From positions 1 to 31,616 of the forward strand of contig JAQGHE010000040.1 in the NCBI GenBank assembly GCA_028288985.1: a stretch of DNA of 31,616 nt. Reading direction: 5' to 3'. Shown piece by piece: positions 30,686 through 31,616 of this stretch (position 1 is the stretch's first letter; each line of letters begins with the position of its first letter). The position numbers and the translations under genes were made by a program. Below the pieces are notes generated by a model. That model saw only the letters and a program-made list of their open reading frames with translations, did no database searches and was not told the DNA's origin. The DNA is from Candidatus Saccharimonadota bacterium. Its GTDB lineage: Bacteria; Patescibacteriota; Saccharimonadia; Saccharimonadales; UBA10212.

Positions 30686-31033
30686 ATGCCCACCACTGTG
30701 CACCCATTTGAAGGGTTCGACATCGTGGTAACGCCTGTCGAGCCCGGCCCGATCGGCCGGTACCTCAACTGGCGCCCGCGGCCAAGCGTGATGATCAGAT
30801 TCAAGCGCGGCCATCGCCTCTGCAAGACCGACCTCGTCGAGCTTGCAGCGATCTGCCAGCGTGACTACGGCGTGAGGTTCGAATCCGTCGAACGCGATGT
30901 GGATGACCTGATCAAGATCGTCCACGTCGGGATCGGGATGTGGACCTGCGCAGAGCAGAACATCAAAGACCTATCGAAGCATGTGCTCTCGGCAATCGGC
31001 AACCGCCAGCCCGCCCAAGCCGTCTCGGCCTAG
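30686..31033 (+). CDS. Hypothetical protein with atypical GC-rich codons
   Basis: Protein of 115 residues that I do not recognise. It has alternating strands and helices (FDIVVTPVEPG, SVMIRFKRGH, then KTDLVELAAICQRDYGV and a closing helix AEQNIKDLSKHVLSAI), so it looks like a small soluble alpha/beta domain. The codons end almost always in C or G, unlike every neighbour, which suggests recent acquisition or selection for strong expression. Expression signals are strong: a consensus promoter at 30577-30605, a stable leader hairpin, and GGAGGAG five to ten bases before ATG 30686. It is followed by structured sequence at 31053-31144. Confidence 0.7.
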   Translation: MPTTVHPFEGFDIVVTPVEPGPIGRYLNWRPRPSVMIRFKRGHRLCKTDLVELAAICQRDYGVRFESVERDVDDLIKIVHVGIGMWTCAEQNIKDLSKHVLSAIGNRQPAQAVSA

Positions 31034-31052
31034 CCCCCTCCATCAAACGGAA

Positions 31053-31144
31053 TGCCTACACGCTTCTTTGCGTGTTCCGTACGACCATCCGGTCGTCTTA
31101 GGCAATCTTCTAAGCTTTATCACGGATGTGGTGAATCTTAGAAG
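31053..31144 (+). ncRNA. Candidate structured RNA (three-way junction plus hairpin)
   Basis: TGCCTA (31053-31058) pairs with TAGGCA (31099-31104) and encloses two hairpins: CACGC/GCGTG (31059-31063/31070-31074, loop TTCTTT) and ACGACC/GGTCGT (31081-31086/31091-31096). A further stem, CTTCTAAG/CTTAGAAG (31107-31114/31137-31144), follows. There is no long T-run after it, so it is not a simple terminator. It lies 20 bases after the stop of the GC-rich small gene and may be its structured 3' UTR or a separate RNA. Confidence 0.45.
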
Positions 31145-31189
31145 GTTATAAAACTTAAACTTGCCGCAACAAGCCCCCTCCCTTAAGCG

Positions 31190-31201
31190 TATAATCCAAA
31201 T
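31190..31201 (+). promoter_or_regulatory. -10 box with leaderless start for the NUDIX gene
   Basis: TATAAT at 31190-31195, exactly six bases, then ATG 31202. Confidence 0.6.
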
Positions 31202-31616
31202 ATGCGGACAATTCAGCGAGATATCGTTGGGGCTTTTATTTTTTCTTCAGATAATATGATCCTGCTTGGAAAGACCGCAGCGTATGAGGGCCTTTGGGTG
31301 GTACCAGGCGGTGGCATCGATGACGGCGAGACAAGGCTGCAGGCGCTAGAGAGGGAATTGCTTGAAGAGACCGGCCTTGATATAGCCGAGGCCAGAGTAG
31401 AAGAGATTGAAGGTGCTCTAACGGGGAAAAGCGAGAAAGTTTTACGGGACACTGAGGAGAGAGTGGTTGTGGATATGAGGTTCTATAATTTTAAATTATC
31501 ATTTCCAAAGAAAGCCAGTGAAATCAAAGTTGAAGCACGAGATGATTTTAAAGACGCTCGATGGCTGTCTGTTTCTGAAATCGCAAGCATTAAACTATCG
31601 CCCCCGACGGCCACGA
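31202..31616 (+). CDS. NUDIX hydrolase, 5' part (truncated by window end)
   Basis: The frame is open from ATG 31202 to the right edge, 138 codons. It contains the complete Nudix box G-x5-E-x7-R-E-x2-E-E-x-G: GGGIDDGETRLQAL followed by ERELLEETGL (residues about 37-60). Such enzymes cleave nucleoside diphosphates linked to another group, such as damaged dNTPs, NDP-sugars or ADP-ribose, using Mg2+. A DFKDARWLSVSEI segment near the end is the usual late strand and helix, so most of the domain is present. The substrate cannot be told. Leaderless start. Confidence 0.9.
   Translation, partial: MRTIQRDIVGAFIFSSDNMILLGKTAAYEGLWVVPGGGIDDGETRLQALERELLEETGLDIAEARVEEIEGALTGKSEKVLRDTEERVVVDMRFYNFKLSFPKKASEIKVEARDDFKDARWLSVSEIASIKLSPPTAT

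Noticed and set aside
1..31616. UGA recoded as glycine, as in Gracilibacteria/Absconditabacteria
   Set aside because: Genes such as pgl, the second glycosyltransferase and the CMD gene end properly at TGA and no conserved frame continues through one.
1..31616. CRISPR array
   Set aside because: The only repeated element has four copies spaced 400-600 bases apart with genes between; there are no short regular spacers.

Overview
The window looks like chromosome from a Patescibacteria/CPR bacterium, probably a Saccharibacteria relative. This is inferred from the small, tightly packed genes, the pair of PimA-like GT4 glycosyltransferases next to an AI-2E permease, the cytosolic histidine kinase with a one-domain response regulator, and many promoters that place the transcription start at the start codon. 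UGA is a normal stop here, so the recoded Gracilibacteria/Absconditabacteria are unlikely. I cannot confirm the taxon without a search.

Layout. 1-2070: 3' end of a DHH phosphoesterase, then cysS. 2076-5447: leftward operon of two GT4 glycosyltransferases and an AI-2E permease. 5486-7743: an alpha/beta hydrolase and a divergent FAD oxidoreductase. 7852-7926: tRNA-Gln(UUG). 7927-11330: an AT-rich accessory island. It holds a leftward reverse transcriptase (RT) of the Abi/UG (defence-associated) type, preceded by about 450 bases of hairpin-rich sequence with its own extended -10 promoter, then three short rightward genes (unknown, THEP1-like NTPase, VOC protein). Each of these three ends in a copy of the same ~26-base element, and a fourth copy lies before the first gene, so the layout resembles a gene-cassette array. 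11332-15650: a small unknown gene, a candidate ~150-nt structured RNA, two membrane-associated proteins, and a stress/detoxification group (3-methyladenine glycosylase, CMD protein, PhnB-like VOC protein, alpha/beta hydrolase). 15906-18608: a ClpC-like double AAA+ unfoldase without a visible ClpP-docking tripeptide. 18682-22579: an unknown protein, a putative SAM-dependent methyltransferase, a histidine kinase, a response regulator and a Crp/Fnr regulator. 22682-26424: an acyl-CoA synthetase-like enzyme whose start codon is missing or shifted, an OpgC-type membrane acyltransferase, and a membrane-anchored hydrolase. 26656-28530: a small basic protein and a pgl-gnd operon. 28561-30542: divergent D,D-carboxypeptidase and LCP genes for the cell wall. 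30577-31150: an unusual GC-rich, strongly expressed-looking small gene between structured RNA segments. 31202-end: a truncated NUDIX hydrolase.

The most interesting parts are (i) the RT with its structured upstream RNA, (ii) the four-copy repeat that delimits small cassettes, (iii) the candidate small RNAs at 11979-12129 and 31053-31144, and (iv) the recurring TANNNT-N6-ATG arrangement that points to leaderless mRNAs. No CRISPR array, rRNA, insertion sequence or replication origin was seen.
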